Source of the DNA: Gallibacterium melopsittaci
Lineage (GTDB): Bacteria; Pseudomonadota; Gammaproteobacteria; Enterobacterales; Pasteurellaceae
Assembly (NCBI RefSeq): GCF_042433085.1
Contig: NZ_JBHLWA010000031.1
Location: 54,820-118,819, forward strand
Direction: 5' to 3'
Length of the DNA: 64,000 nucleotides
The first letter of the stretch is position 1; every line of letters begins with the position of its first letter. This document shows, one piece after another, positions 47,008 to 57,386 of the stretch. Below the pieces are notes generated by a model. It was not told the DNA's origin and did not search any database. It saw only the letters and a program-made list of their open reading frames with translations. The translations under genes were made by a program, and so were the position numbers.

Positions 47008-47907
47008 ATGGATGTACAAATGAAAAATATTGATGGTATTGGAGAAATAATTCTTTTCTTTGTTTCAATTTTAGCTGCACTCGGTTGGTTCTTTTCTAAA
47101 TATGCGTTAGTCGGGTTTCCACCAGTCGGTTTTATCGGTTTACGCTTTTTCTCCGCAGCCTTAATCTTCTTCCCTTTTGCCTATCCACAATTAAAGCGTT
47201 TAACACGTTCTGAAACGATCCGTGCATTATCGACAGGCCTCTTTTTTGCTATTTTTATGGCAACGTGGATTATGGCAATTACCTTTAATAATAATCTTGG
47301 TTCAGGGGCTTTTTTAGTCAGTGTATCGATGTTACTTGCCCCTTTAATCTCTTGGCTATTTTTCCGCAATAAACCATTGCGTACATTCTGGATTGCTCTC
47401 CCTACGGCATTATGTGGTGTCTATCTGCTTGCAAATTCAAAAGGTGATTTGCATTTCTCAGTTGATAGCTCACTATACTTACTTGCTTCGCTGTTTTCTG
47501 CGATCTATTTTGTGTTGCATAATCAATATTCTAAATCCATTCCCCCTTTGCCTTTAACCACATTACAACTCTCTGTGGTAGGAATATTATGCCTTTCCTA
47601 CTCTTTACTTACCGAACACTGGCAAAGCGATATTCCTTCTTCGGCAATCTGGTGGTTAGCTATTAGTGTATTAATTGGTACTAATTTCCGTTATATGTTA
47701 CAAACCATTGGGCAACGTTATTGCCATATTGCCAACGCATCAATCATTATGTTGTTGGAACCTGTTTGGACGATTATTTTGAGCGTGATACTGCTTGGTG
47801 AACAACTCACTACCATTAAAATTGTCGGTAGTGCTTTGATTTTATCGGCGTTATTAATTTATCGCGTGCAAAACCTAATCGGCTTATTTACCAGAAGAAA
47901 TCGATAA
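47008..47907 (+). CDS. EamA/DMT-family inner-membrane transporter
   Basis: 299 residues with ten hydrophobic segments in two EamA repeats; the second begins near SVDSSLYLLASLFSAIYFVLH and ends LLEPVWTIILSVILLGEQLTTIKIVGSALILSALLIY. Family members export metabolites or amino acids, but the substrate cannot be read from sequence. Divergent from ruvA, 5 bp before the next frame; ogt starts 68 bp downstream. Confidence 0.88.
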   Translation: MDVQMKNIDGIGEIILFFVSILAALGWFFSKYALVGFPPVGFIGLRFFSAALIFFPFAYPQLKRLTRSETIRALSTGLFFAIFMATWIMAITFNNNLGSGAFLVSVSMLLAPLISWLFFRNKPLRTFWIALPTALCGVYLLANSKGDLHFSVDSSLYLLASLFSAIYFVLHNQYSKSIPPLPLTTLQLSVVGILCLSYSLLTEHWQSDIPSSAIWWLAISVLIGTNFRYMLQTIGQRYCHIANASIIMLLEPVWTIILSVILLGEQLTTIKIVGSALILSALLIYRVQNLIGLFTRRNR

Positions 47908-47975
47908 TCTGCTTGAGAAATTATCATTTTGTACGCACAATAACGCCCTTTTTAATCTGTAAGATAGAGAACAAT

Positions 47976-48515
47976 ATGCAAGAACCGATCTTTTTATCTG
48001 TTATGGACTCTCCAGTAGGTAAACTGCAACTCCTAGCACAGCAACATCATTTGATCGGTGTGCTGTTTGAGCGTGAACATCAATGTCAACATCATTGGAT
48101 TATGCGTGATGATCACCCTGTGTTATGTCAAACGGAGCAAGCATTAAATCGTTATTTTTCAGGTGAGCAACACACCTTTCACCAATTACCCTTAAAATTA
48201 CTCGGTACCCCCTTTCAACAAGCCGTTTGGCAACAACTATTACAAATTCCGTTTGGGCATACGGCTACTTATGCAGAGATTGCTGAGCGAATTGGTAATC
48301 CAAAAGCAATTCGTGCTGTTGGCGGAGCGATTGGGCGTAATCCAATTAGTATTATCGTGCCTTGTCATCGTATCTTAGGTAAACAGCAGCAACTAACAGG
48401 ATTTGGTGGTGGATTGCCTGCCAAACGTTATCTACTACAACACGAAAATATTCGTTTTACTGATAAAGGCATTGAATACGTCAATCCAAAACATTGGAAT
48501 CAATTAGCAAAATAA
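47976..48515 (+). CDS. ogt: Methylated-DNA-protein-cysteine methyltransferase
   Basis: 179 residues from the ATG at 47976 (AGATAGAGA upstream). Suicide repair of O6-alkylguanine: acceptor C130 in IIVPCHRIL, helix-turn-helix region TATYAEIAERIGNPKAIRAVGGAIGRNP before it. Single-domain Ogt type. The frame is open 21 codons upstream, but the chosen Met matches the usual beginning of the family. 10 bp before rlmJ. Confidence 0.9.
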   Translation: MQEPIFLSVMDSPVGKLQLLAQQHHLIGVLFEREHQCQHHWIMRDDHPVLCQTEQALNRYFSGEQHTFHQLPLKLLGTPFQQAVWQQLLQIPFGHTATYAEIAERIGNPKAIRAVGGAIGRNPISIIVPCHRILGKQQQLTGFGGGLPAKRYLLQHENIRFTDKGIEYVNPKHWNQLAK

Positions 48516-48525
48516 GAGGAAATTT

Positions 48526-49368
48526 ATGTTAAGTTACCGCCACAGTTTTCACGCTGGTAATTATGCTGATGTACTTAAACATATTGTGCAATTACTGATC
48601 CTTGAATCTCTACAACAAAAAGAGAAAGGATTTCTTTACCTAGATACGCACGCAGGGGCTGGACTCTATTCATTACAAAGTTTTGAAGCAGAAAAAACAG
48701 CAGAATTTGCAGAGGGTATCGGTTATTTATGGGAACGCACTGATTTACCCGAAATCGTACAACGCTACCTAACGCAAATTAAAAAAGTGAATCGCAACGG
48801 TCGCCTTACTTTCTATCCAGGTTCACCTCTACTGGCTGCTAATATGCTACGTCCACAAGATCGTGCGATTTTAACGGAATTACATCCTAGCGATTATCCG
48901 TTATTACGCAAAAATATGCAGCCTTATGCCAATGTTCAGGCCAAGCGTGAAAATGGTTTTCAACAATTAAAATCTACTCTACCACCGAAAGAACGCCGCG
49001 GTTTTATCCTGATTGATCCCCCTTATGAACTCAAAGAAGATTATCAACTCGTGGTTGATGCCATTGTAGAGGGATATAAACGTTTTGCCACTGGTACTTA
49101 TGCGATTTGGTATCCAGTTGTTTTACGTCAACAAGTCAAAAAAATGGTGCAAGCTCTTGAAGAAACCAAAATCCGTAAAATTTTACAAATTGAGCTTGGT
49201 ATTCGCCCTGATACGCAGCAACGAGGAATGACCGCAAGCGGAATGATTGTAATTAATCCACCTTGGCAATTAGAACAGCAGATGCGTGAAATTTTGCCTT
49301 ACTTAACCAAAATTCTCGCACCAACAGGTACAGGACATTGGTCAATTAATTGGATTACACCTGAGTAA
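48526..49368 (+). CDS. rlmJ: 23S rRNA (adenine-2030-N6)-methyltransferase
   Basis: 280 residues, E. coli 280. Opening MLSYRHSFHAGNYADVLKH, SAM motif DTHAGAGLY (40-48) and the N6-adenine catalytic DPPYE at 164-168 are diagnostic. Acts on 23S rRNA. Follows ogt by 10 bp with RBS AGAGGAAAT, so it may be co-transcribed with it. Confidence 0.96.
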   Translation: MLSYRHSFHAGNYADVLKHIVQLLILESLQQKEKGFLYLDTHAGAGLYSLQSFEAEKTAEFAEGIGYLWERTDLPEIVQRYLTQIKKVNRNGRLTFYPGSPLLAANMLRPQDRAILTELHPSDYPLLRKNMQPYANVQAKRENGFQQLKSTLPPKERRGFILIDPPYELKEDYQLVVDAIVEGYKRFATGTYAIWYPVVLRQQVKKMVQALEETKIRKILQIELGIRPDTQQRGMTASGMIVINPPWQLEQQMREILPYLTKILAPTGTGHWSINWITPE

Positions 49369-49475
49369 ATCGCTATTACCAATTAAACCAATTTATGCTA
49401 ACAGTTAGCATCACAACACAAAATTCGCCACAATAACGCGGTAAATTTCAAAACATCTCAACAATGGGAGAACTT

Positions 49476-50828
49476 ATGACAAAAGAATATGATTATATTG
49501 CGATTGGTGGAGGAAGCGGTGGTATCGCTTCGATTAATCGTGCAGCGAGTTATGGTAAAAAATGTGCCATTATTGAAGCAAAATATTTAGGTGGAACTTG
49601 TGTAAACGTCGGTTGTGTACCGAAAAAAGTAATGTGGTATGGTGCACAAATTTCCGAAGCGATTAATCTTTATGCCCCTGATTATGGCTTTGATGTTACT
49701 GTAAACCGCTTTGATTTTGCAAAATTGCGTGCAAGCCGTGAAGCCTATATTGATCGTATTCATCAATCTTATGAGCGTGTATTAGGCAATAACAAAGTTG
49801 ATGTGATTCGTGGTTTTGCAAAATTTGTTGATGCAAATACGGTTGAAGTCAATGGCGAATTAATTAAAGCAAAACATATTTTAATTGCTACTGGTGGTCG
49901 TCCAAGTCATCCAAATATTGAAGGGGCAGAATACGGAATTGATTCTGACGGGGTATTTGCGTTAACTGAATTACCAAAACGTGTTGCAGTCGTAGGTGCT
50001 GGTTATATTGCGGTTGAGCTTGCTGGTGTATTACATAATCTTGGCGTAGAAACCCATTTATTTGTGCGTAAACACGCACCATTGCGTAATTTTGATCCAT
50101 TGATCGTGGAAACCTTAGTGGAAATTATGCAAAACGAAGGGGCAACGTTACACACGCAAGCTGTACCACAAAAAGTGGTGAAAAATGCTGACGGTAGTTT
50201 AACTCTCTTCTTAGAAGATGGCCGTTCACAAACTGTTGATTGTGTGGTTTGGGCAATCGGTCGTGTGCCAATGACAGACAAACTAAACCTCGAGGCTGCT
50301 GGCGTAAAAACTAATAGCAAAGGTTTTATTGAAGTTGATAAATACCAAAACACCAATGTAAAAGGTATCTATGCAGTAGGTGATAATACTGGTGCAGTGG
50401 AATTAACGCCTGTTGCTGTTGCCGCTGGTCGCCGTTTATCTGAACGTTTATTTAACAATAAACCAAATGAACATTTAGATTATAACTTGATTCCAACCGT
50501 GGTCTTTAGTCATCCACCGATTGGTACAGTTGGTTTAACTGAACCACAAGCGATCGAGCAATATGGTGCAGATCATGTAAAAGTTTATAAATCGACTTTT
50601 ACTTCAATGTACACTGCAGTAACACAACATCGCCAACCTTGCCGTATGAAGTTAGTGTGTGTCGGTGAGGAAGAAAAAATTGTCGGTTTACACGGTATTG
50701 GTTTTGGGGTAGATGAGATGATTCAAGGCTTTGCCGTTGCAATCAAAATGGGCGCAACGAAAAAAGATTTTGATAATACTGTCGCTATCCACCCAACTGG
50801 CTCAGAAGAGTTTGTGACAATGCGGTAA
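49476..50828 (+). CDS. gor: Glutathione-disulfide reductase
   Basis: 450 residues from the ATG at 49476 (GGGAG upstream; an in-frame ATG at 49464 contains that ribosome site and is unlikely). FAD motif GGGSGGIAS (11-19), redox pair C42 and C47 (GGTCVNVGC), NADP motif GAGYIAVELAG, catalytic C-terminal HPTGSEEF. Keeps cytosolic glutathione reduced. Single unit, ends in a strong terminator facing sucD. Confidence 0.96.
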   Translation: MTKEYDYIAIGGGSGGIASINRAASYGKKCAIIEAKYLGGTCVNVGCVPKKVMWYGAQISEAINLYAPDYGFDVTVNRFDFAKLRASREAYIDRIHQSYERVLGNNKVDVIRGFAKFVDANTVEVNGELIKAKHILIATGGRPSHPNIEGAEYGIDSDGVFALTELPKRVAVVGAGYIAVELAGVLHNLGVETHLFVRKHAPLRNFDPLIVETLVEIMQNEGATLHTQAVPQKVVKNADGSLTLFLEDGRSQTVDCVVWAIGRVPMTDKLNLEAAGVKTNSKGFIEVDKYQNTNVKGIYAVGDNTGAVELTPVAVAAGRRLSERLFNNKPNEHLDYNLIPTVVFSHPPIGTVGLTEPQAIEQYGADHVKVYKSTFTSMYTAVTQHRQPCRMKLVCVGEEEKIVGLHGIGFGVDEMIQGFAVAIKMGATKKDFDNTVAIHPTGSEEFVTMR

Positions 50829-50848
50829 ATAATAAGATAACCGCAAAC

Positions 50849-50875
50849 AAAAAACCGCCAAATTGGCGGTTTTTT
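50849..50875. terminator. Bidirectional terminator between gor and sucD
   Basis: AAAAAACCGCCAA (50849-50861), one central base, exact complement (50863-50875) ending in T6. The core AACCGCC/GGCGGTT is the same as in the terminator at 32815-32842. Confidence 0.9.
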
Positions 50876-50892
50876 ATTAGTAAATGATAGGA

Positions 50893-51762
50893 CTAACCTA
50901 ATAACTCACGTAATGCTTTACCAATATCTGCAAGGCTACGTACTGTTTTCACGCCTGCAGCTTCAAGTGCAGCATATTTTTCATCAGCAGTACCTTTACC
51001 ACCACTGATAATCGCACCTGCGTGTCCCATACGTTTACCTTTTGGTGCTGTTACCCCTGCGATATAAGACACAACTGGTTTAGTTACGTGTTGTTTAATA
51101 TAAGCAGCAGCTTCTTCTTCTGCAGAACCACCAATTTCCCCGATCATCACAATCGCTTTGGTTTCAGGATCAGCTTCAAATAGTTTCAAAATATCGATAA
51201 AACTTGATCCAGGAATTGGGTCACCACCAATTCCTACACAGGTTGATTGACCATAACCTTCATCAGTAGTTTGTTTTACTGCTTCATAAGTTAATGTACC
51301 TGAACGAGAAACGATTCCAATACTACCTTTTTTATGGATATGCGCTGGCATAATCCCGATTTTACATTCACCTGGAGTGATAACACCTGGACAGTTTGGA
51401 CCGATCATACGCACACCGGTTTGATTCAATTTTTGTTTTACCACTAACATATCTACTGTTGGGATACCCTCAGTGATACATACAACTAATTGAATACCTG
51501 CATCAATCGCTTCTAAAATTGCGTCTTTACAGCCTGGTGCTGGTACATAAATCACAGAAGCTGTTGCACCTGTTGCTTCTACTGCTTCGCGTACAGTATT
51601 AAATACTGGCAAACCTAAATGGGTTGTACCGCCTTTATTTGGCGAAACCCCACCCACTAATTGCGTACCATAAGCTAATGCTTGTTCTGAATGGAATGTA
51701 CCTTGACCGCCAGTGAATCCCTGACAAATTACTTTTGTATTTTTATCAATTAAAATAGACAT
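50893..51762 (-). CDS. sucD: Succinate-CoA ligase, alpha subunit
   Basis: 289 residues, E. coli 289. Makes succinate and ATP or GTP from succinyl-CoA with SucC. CoA-binding GFTGGQGTFHSEQ (16-28); phosphohistidine H247 in GKRMGHAGA. Starts on the last base of sucC. Last gene of sucA-B-C-D. Confidence 0.98.
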   Translation of the reverse strand: MSILIDKNTKVICQGFTGGQGTFHSEQALAYGTQLVGGVSPNKGGTTHLGLPVFNTVREAVEATGATASVIYVPAPGCKDAILEAIDAGIQLVVCITEGIPTVDMLVVKQKLNQTGVRMIGPNCPGVITPGECKIGIMPAHIHKKGSIGIVSRSGTLTYEAVKQTTDEGYGQSTCVGIGGDPIPGSSFIDILKLFEADPETKAIVMIGEIGGSAEEEAAAYIKQHVTKPVVSYIAGVTAPKGKRMGHAGAIISGGKGTADEKYAALEAAGVKTVRSLADIGKALRELLG

Positions 51763-52928
51763 TATTTTTCCTCCGCAGCTTTAACCACTAACTGAGCTGC
51801 TTCTGTTAATGAATTGGCAGCCATAATTTTAAGTCCGCTATTTGCAAGAATTTCACGACCAAGTTCCGCATTATTCCCTTCCAAACGCACAACAACAGGT
51901 ACATTAATACCGACTTCTTTCACCGCATCAATAATACCGTTAGCAATTAAGTCACAACGTACAATTCCACCAAAAATATTGACTAATACTGCTTTTACAT
52001 TCTTATCGGAAAGAATGATTTTGAATGCAGTTGCTACACGTTCTTTGGTTGCACCGCCACCAACATCGAGGAAGTTAGCTGGATAACCACCGTGTAGTTT
52101 AACAATATCCATTGTTCCCATTGCTAAACCAGCACCATTCACCATACAACCGATATTGCCATCAAGTGCAACATAGTTAAGTTGTGATTCTTCTGCTTCT
52201 GCTTCACGAGGATCTTCTTGGCTTAAATCACGCATTGCTAGGAGATCTGGGTGGCGATAAAGTGCATTGCCATCAATCACAACTTTTGCATCTAGGCAGT
52301 GTAATTTGTCATTATCTAAAATCACTAATGGGTTGATTTCTAATAATGCAGCATCTTTTTCAATAAAGAGTTTGGTTAATTGGCAGAACATTTGAGTGAA
52401 TTGTTTAGTTTGTTCTGGATTTAAACCTAATTTAAAGGCTAATTCACGACCTTGATATGGCATACCGCCGATTAGTGAATCAACATAAACTTTATGCAAT
52501 AGATGTGGTGTTTTTGCTGCCACTTCTTCAATATTTACGCCACCTTCAGTTGATGCCATAAAAACCACAGATTGTGATGAACGGTCAATTACCATCCCAA
52601 CATAGAGTTCTTTTTTGATATTAGATGATTGCTCTACATAAATCGTATTAACTGGTTGACCATTTGCATCTGTTTGGAAAGTCACTAAACGTTTGCCTAA
52701 CCAGCGATCAAAAAATTCTGCGACCTCTTGTTCTGAACGGACAAGTTTCACTCCACCAGCTTTACCACGTCCACCAGCATGAACTTGACACTTCACAACC
52801 CATTCACTGCCGCCTAATGTTTTCATTGCTTGTAAACCTTCTTCGAGGTTTTGACAAGCGATACCTTTACTCACAGGTAACTTATATTCAGAAAAAATTT
52901 GCTTACTTTGATATTCATGTAAATTCAT
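51762..52928 (-). CDS. sucC: Succinate-CoA ligase, beta subunit
   Basis: 388 residues from the ATG at 52928, preceded by AGGAG; E. coli 388. ATP-grasp N-terminus MNLHEYQSKQIFSEYKLPVSKG, VKCQVHAGGRGKAGGVK, and the C-terminal GGIVRCDLIANGII. Ten more codons upstream are open but are leader. One-base overlap with sucD. Confidence 0.97.
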   Translation of the reverse strand: MNLHEYQSKQIFSEYKLPVSKGIACQNLEEGLQAMKTLGGSEWVVKCQVHAGGRGKAGGVKLVRSEQEVAEFFDRWLGKRLVTFQTDANGQPVNTIYVEQSSNIKKELYVGMVIDRSSQSVVFMASTEGGVNIEEVAAKTPHLLHKVYVDSLIGGMPYQGRELAFKLGLNPEQTKQFTQMFCQLTKLFIEKDAALLEINPLVILDNDKLHCLDAKVVIDGNALYRHPDLLAMRDLSQEDPREAEAEESQLNYVALDGNIGCMVNGAGLAMGTMDIVKLHGGYPANFLDVGGGATKERVATAFKIILSDKNVKAVLVNIFGGIVRCDLIANGIIDAVKEVGINVPVVVRLEGNNAELGREILANSGLKIMAANSLTEAAQLVVKAAEEK

Positions 52929-52948
52929 GCTTTCTCCTATTGATTGCG

Positions 52949-52974
52949 TACCTGCCATAACCTTATGGCAGGTA
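52949..52974. other. Hairpin between sucB and sucC
   Basis: TACCTGCCATAA (52949-52960) and its exact complement (52963-52974). It has no T-tract on the minus strand and lies 20 bp upstream of sucC, so it looks like an mRNA-processing or stability element dividing sucAB from sucCD. Confidence 0.6.
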
Positions 52975-52996
52975 TTATTAAAATGTGTCGGTTAAA

Positions 52997-54202
52997 TTAA
53001 ATTTCTAATAAGATGCGTGTTGGATCTTCAAGTAACTCTTTGATAGTGACTAAGAAACCAACTGACTCTCTACCATCCACTAAACGGTGGTCATAAGAGA
53101 GTGCGAGATACATCATTGGACGAATTTCGACTTGACCGTTCACTGCGACTGGACGATCTTTGATTGCGTGCATACCTAAAATCGCACTTTGTGGTGGGTT
53201 GATAATTGGTGTTGACATCAATGAGCCAAAAACACCACCATTAGTAATCGTAAAGTTACCACCAGTTAAATCTTCAACTGTCAATTTACCATCACGACCT
53301 TTTTCAGCTAATACTTTAATTTGTTTTTCAATTTCAGCCATACTGAGCTGGTCACAATCACGTAATACTGGGGTTACTAACCCACGTGGCGTAGATACGG
53401 CGATACTGATATCAAAATAGTTGTGATAAACAATGTCATCACTATCTAAAGAAGCATTGATCTCAGGATAACGTTTTAACGCTTCCACCACTGCTTTTAC
53501 ATAGAAAGACATAAACCCTAAACGCACACCGTGTTTCTTCTCGAATTGTTCACCATATTGTTTACGTAATTTTTTAATTGGTGTCATATCTAATTCATTG
53601 AAGGTTGTTAACATTGCTGTACTGTTTTTCGCTTCTAATAGACGTTCTGCAATGCGTTTACGTAAACGAGTCATAGGTACACGTTTTTCACTGCGTGCGG
53701 CTAATACTGGTGCAGTTTCTTCTGCTGCAACGGTTTTGGTTGAATTAGATGCAGCATAAGCCTCAACATCTTCACGTGTTAATCGACCACCAACACCAGA
53801 ACCTTTGATCTTACTTGGATCAAGATCTTTTTCTGCTAGTAAACGGCGAACCGCTGGGCTTAAAGCATCATTTGAACTTTCTGGCTCAATCGCTGCATGT
53901 TGACGATCTGCTGGTGTTGGTTCAGTTTTACTCACGCTAGCATTCGTTTCTTCACCTTCTTTTACTTCACGGAGTTTACCTAGCAGCTGTTTACTCACAA
54001 CAGTTGCCCCTTCTTCCTCAACAATACTTTCTAATACGCCATCAATACTCGCAGGAACTTCTAACACAACTTTATCTGTTTCAATTTCAACAAGCACTTC
54101 ATCACGTTTAACCACATCTCCTGCTTTTTTATGCCAAGTTGCAACAGTTGCATCCGCAACAGATTCAGGCAAATCAGGAACAACAATTTCAACATTACTC
54201 AT
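52997..54202 (-). CDS. sucB: Dihydrolipoyllysine succinyltransferase (E2 of 2-oxoglutarate dehydrogenase)
   Basis: 401 residues, E. coli 405. Lipoyl domain 1-80 with lipoylated K44 in EIETDKVVLEVP; peripheral-subunit-binding domain about 108-145 (LSPAVRRLLAEKDLDPSKIKGSG); catalytic core with H372 and D376 in YDHRLVDG. Lies 26 bp after sucA. The E3 subunit gene lpd is not here. Confidence 0.97.
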   Translation of the reverse strand: MSNVEIVVPDLPESVADATVATWHKKAGDVVKRDEVLVEIETDKVVLEVPASIDGVLESIVEEEGATVVSKQLLGKLREVKEGEETNASVSKTEPTPADRQHAAIEPESSNDALSPAVRRLLAEKDLDPSKIKGSGVGGRLTREDVEAYAASNSTKTVAAEETAPVLAARSEKRVPMTRLRKRIAERLLEAKNSTAMLTTFNELDMTPIKKLRKQYGEQFEKKHGVRLGFMSFYVKAVVEALKRYPEINASLDSDDIVYHNYFDISIAVSTPRGLVTPVLRDCDQLSMAEIEKQIKVLAEKGRDGKLTVEDLTGGNFTITNGGVFGSLMSTPIINPPQSAILGMHAIKDRPVAVNGQVEIRPMMYLALSYDHRLVDGRESVGFLVTIKELLEDPTRILLEI

Positions 54203-54228
54203 TTATGTATCCTCTACTTAGTTAAATT

Positions 54229-57030
54229 CTATTTTTCAATTGTTAACGCATCATCAATCAACGCTTTTTGTTGTTTGACATGTAATGACATATATCCTAC
54301 CGCAGGCGATGCTGATGCAGGACGACCCGCATAGCGTAATTTTGCTCCTTCAGGAATAGATGCATAGAAATTATGTTGGCTACAATACCAAGCACCTTGG
54401 TTTTGTGGTTCTTCTTGACACCATACAAAATCCGTTACGTGTTGATAATCTGCTAAAATTTCTTTCATTTCCGCATGTGGATAAGGATAAAGTTGTTCAA
54501 TACGAATTAAGGCAATATCAGTAATTTCACGTTTACGTCTTTCTTCTAGTAAGTCGTAATAAACTTTACCTGAACAAAGTACTACACGTTTTACTTGTTT
54601 TGGATCTAACGCATCAACTTCACCAATCGCATTTTTAAATTCACCTTTATATAACTCTTCCATTTCAGAAACTGCTAATGGATGACGTAATAATGATTTT
54701 GGTGTAATTACAATTAGTGGACGACGTACTTTACGTAATAATTGACGTCTTAACATATGGTAAACTTGTGCTGGTGTAGAAGGGACACATACTTGAATAT
54801 TGTCTTCTGCACAAAGTTGTAAATAACGTTCTAGACGTGCAGATGAGTGTTCAGGTCCTTGTCCTTCATAACCATGAGGCAATAACATCACTAAACCACA
54901 CATTCTGCCCCATTTTTGTTCACCAGAACTAATAAATTGATCGATTACGACTTGGGCTACGTTAGCAAAATCACCAAATTGTGCTTCCCACAAAGTTAAG
55001 GTTCTTGGCGTTGTGGTCGCAAAACCGTATTCAAATGCCAATACTGATTCTTCTGAAAGTACAGAATCCCAAACTTCAAATTCACCTTGTTGATCGTGGA
55101 GATGTTGTAACGGGGTATAAGTTGTACCATTTTCTTGGTTGTGTAATACTGCATGACGGTGGAAGAATGTACCACGTCCCGCATCTTCACCAGATAAACG
55201 GATATGGTTGCCTTCATCTAACAAAGTTGCATAGGCCATTGACTCTGCCATTCCCCAGTCAAATGGTTTTTCTCCTCTCGCCATTGCTTGACGATCAGTA
55301 TAAATTTTCGCTACTCGGCTTTGTAATGGATGATCAGCTGGATATTCGCTAATTTTATGTGCTAATGCTTTAAAACGCTCTTCTGGGAATTTACTTTCAT
55401 AAGGTGATGTCCAGCTATGATTTAAGTATGGCAACCAGTCAATCTTATTCATATCAATTGGCACAAACTCAGGCACCACACATTCACCTTGATCAAGTGC
55501 ATCACGATAGTCGTTGACAAAAACATTTGCTTCTTCTTCAGTAATCACGTTTTGTGTAACTAACATATCTGCATACACTTTACGTGGTGTTGGATGACCT
55601 TTAATTTTTTTGTACATCAATGGTTGTGTTGCTGATGGTTCATCGGCTTCATTGTGACCATGACGGCGATAAGAGATAAGATCAATAAAAATATCACGTT
55701 TAAATTTAGTACGATATTCCACTGCAATACGTCCAGCAAATGCAACCGCTTCTGGATCATCACCATTCACATGAATAATTGGTGCTTGAATCATTTTCGC
55801 AATATCAGTGCAATACTCTGTTGAACGTGTATCGTGCGGATTTGAAGTGGTAAAACCAATTTGGTTATTAATTACAATACGGATAGTTCCACCAACAGTA
55901 TAGCCTCGTGTCGCCGACATATTTAAGGTTTCTTGCACAATACCTTGTCCTGCCACAGCAGAATCTCCGTGTACCGTAACCGCTAAAACATTTTGACGTT
56001 CTGTATCATGACTACGATTTTGTCTTGCACGAACTGAGCCAATAACAACAGGACTTACAATTTCTAAATGTGATGGGTTAAATGCAAGTGCTAAGTGTAC
56101 ATAACCATGTTCTGTCACAAAATTTGAAGAGAAACCTTGGTGATATTTCACGTCACCAGTACGATTAGTTGCATGTTTACCCGCAAATTCATCAAATAAT
56201 TCACTTGGTTTTTTACCTAGTACATTGACTAACATATTTAGACGACCACGGTGAGCCATCCCCATTACAACATCTTTTACGCCTTGTTTACTTGCATGAC
56301 GAATAATCTCTTTCATCAATGGAATAAAGGCATCACTCCCTTCTAATGAGAAACGCTTCGCCCCTGGGAATTTTGCTCCAAGATAACGTTCTAAACCGTC
56401 AGCTGCAGTTAATTCTTTTAAAAAGGTTAATTGTTCTTCTTTTGTAAATAACGGTTTATTTAAGACTGTTTCGATTTTTTCTTGTAACCAACGACGAATT
56501 TCAATATCGGTAATGTGCATAAATTCTAGCCCGATATGGCCGCAATAAGTTTCTTTCAACGCTTTATCAATTTCGCGTAAGGTCATACTTTCACGTTGAT
56601 ACACATACTGCCCGATATTAAAACGTTCATCTAATTCTTCATCTGTAAATCCATGATAATGGAAATCCAATTCATCTATTTCTGGGCGATTCCACATTTT
56701 CAATGGGTCAAGATCTGCATTAAGATGACCACGGAAACGGTAAGCATTAATCCATTGTAATAAACGAACTTGTTTTGCACCGGCTTCTGGATCAATCACG
56801 GTTTGTTGATTACGGCGACCTTCGCTTGCTAAACGACGGAAATAATCTTTAATGAGAGCATGTGGTTGGTCATTTTCGGCTTTCCATTGTTGGAAAATTG
56901 ATTGCCATTCTGGAGAAACACTGGTTGGGTCGGTTAAATAAGATTCATAAAGATCTTCAATATAAGCTTGGTTTGCACCTCCAAATGCGGTCGAGGCAAG
57001 CCACTCTTTCATTGTATTGTTAGATTGCAT
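54229..57030 (-). CDS. sucA: 2-oxoglutarate dehydrogenase E1 component
   Basis: 933 residues from the ATG at 57030 (GAAGGAC 8 bp upstream; the ATG at 57045 lacks a site). N-terminal helix binds E2; thiamine-diphosphate core with GMAHRGRLNML, the GDxxxxGQG stretch HGDSAVAGQGIVQETLNMS, and ISYRRHGHNEADEPS. Decarboxylates 2-oxoglutarate in the TCA cycle. Divergent from gltA. Confidence 0.97.
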   Translation of the reverse strand: MQSNNTMKEWLASTAFGGANQAYIEDLYESYLTDPTSVSPEWQSIFQQWKAENDQPHALIKDYFRRLASEGRRNQQTVIDPEAGAKQVRLLQWINAYRFRGHLNADLDPLKMWNRPEIDELDFHYHGFTDEELDERFNIGQYVYQRESMTLREIDKALKETYCGHIGLEFMHITDIEIRRWLQEKIETVLNKPLFTKEEQLTFLKELTAADGLERYLGAKFPGAKRFSLEGSDAFIPLMKEIIRHASKQGVKDVVMGMAHRGRLNMLVNVLGKKPSELFDEFAGKHATNRTGDVKYHQGFSSNFVTEHGYVHLALAFNPSHLEIVSPVVIGSVRARQNRSHDTERQNVLAVTVHGDSAVAGQGIVQETLNMSATRGYTVGGTIRIVINNQIGFTTSNPHDTRSTEYCTDIAKMIQAPIIHVNGDDPEAVAFAGRIAVEYRTKFKRDIFIDLISYRRHGHNEADEPSATQPLMYKKIKGHPTPRKVYADMLVTQNVITEEEANVFVNDYRDALDQGECVVPEFVPIDMNKIDWLPYLNHSWTSPYESKFPEERFKALAHKISEYPADHPLQSRVAKIYTDRQAMARGEKPFDWGMAESMAYATLLDEGNHIRLSGEDAGRGTFFHRHAVLHNQENGTTYTPLQHLHDQQGEFEVWDSVLSEESVLAFEYGFATTTPRTLTLWEAQFGDFANVAQVVIDQFISSGEQKWGRMCGLVMLLPHGYEGQGPEHSSARLERYLQLCAEDNIQVCVPSTPAQVYHMLRRQLLRKVRRPLIVITPKSLLRHPLAVSEMEELYKGEFKNAIGEVDALDPKQVKRVVLCSGKVYYDLLEERRKREITDIALIRIEQLYPYPHAEMKEILADYQHVTDFVWCQEEPQNQGAWYCSQHNFYASIPEGAKLRYAGRPASASPAVGYMSLHVKQQKALIDDALTIEK

Positions 57031-57188
57031 TGATAAGTCCTTCATTTTTTACTTACAACAGTTGTGCTACAACTTTTTTCACTAGTTTATAAGCTTAACA
57101 ACAAATTCGATGTTACCCCTATAAAATAGCTAGAAGATTCACTCGAAATTGGAGTATGCTTATTATCGTCCATAAAAAAATTATTTTC

Positions 57189-57204
57189 TGTGACATTTGT
57201 TACA
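57189..57204. promoter_or_regulatory. CRP-like site in the sucA/gltA intergenic region
   Basis: TGTGACATTTGTTACA agrees with TGTGA-N6-TCACA at 9 of 10 fixed positions. It lies in the 356-bp gap between sucA and gltA; the remainder of the gap is AT-rich with no further supported feature. Regulation of both genes by CRP is inferred. Confidence 0.5.
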
Positions 57205-57386
57205 TTTTTAACAAAAACAAAACAAACAATCCCGAAAAATTTTTTGATCTACCTCTAATTTTAAAAAAAATTGCAGGCAGTTCCAAAATAATGGTGATAT
57301 ATTGCATAACAACTTATTAACATATATGTAAGTCTAACAATATCATACTGACTTATTTCTAAGAAAGACAATACAAGGAGGAATTT

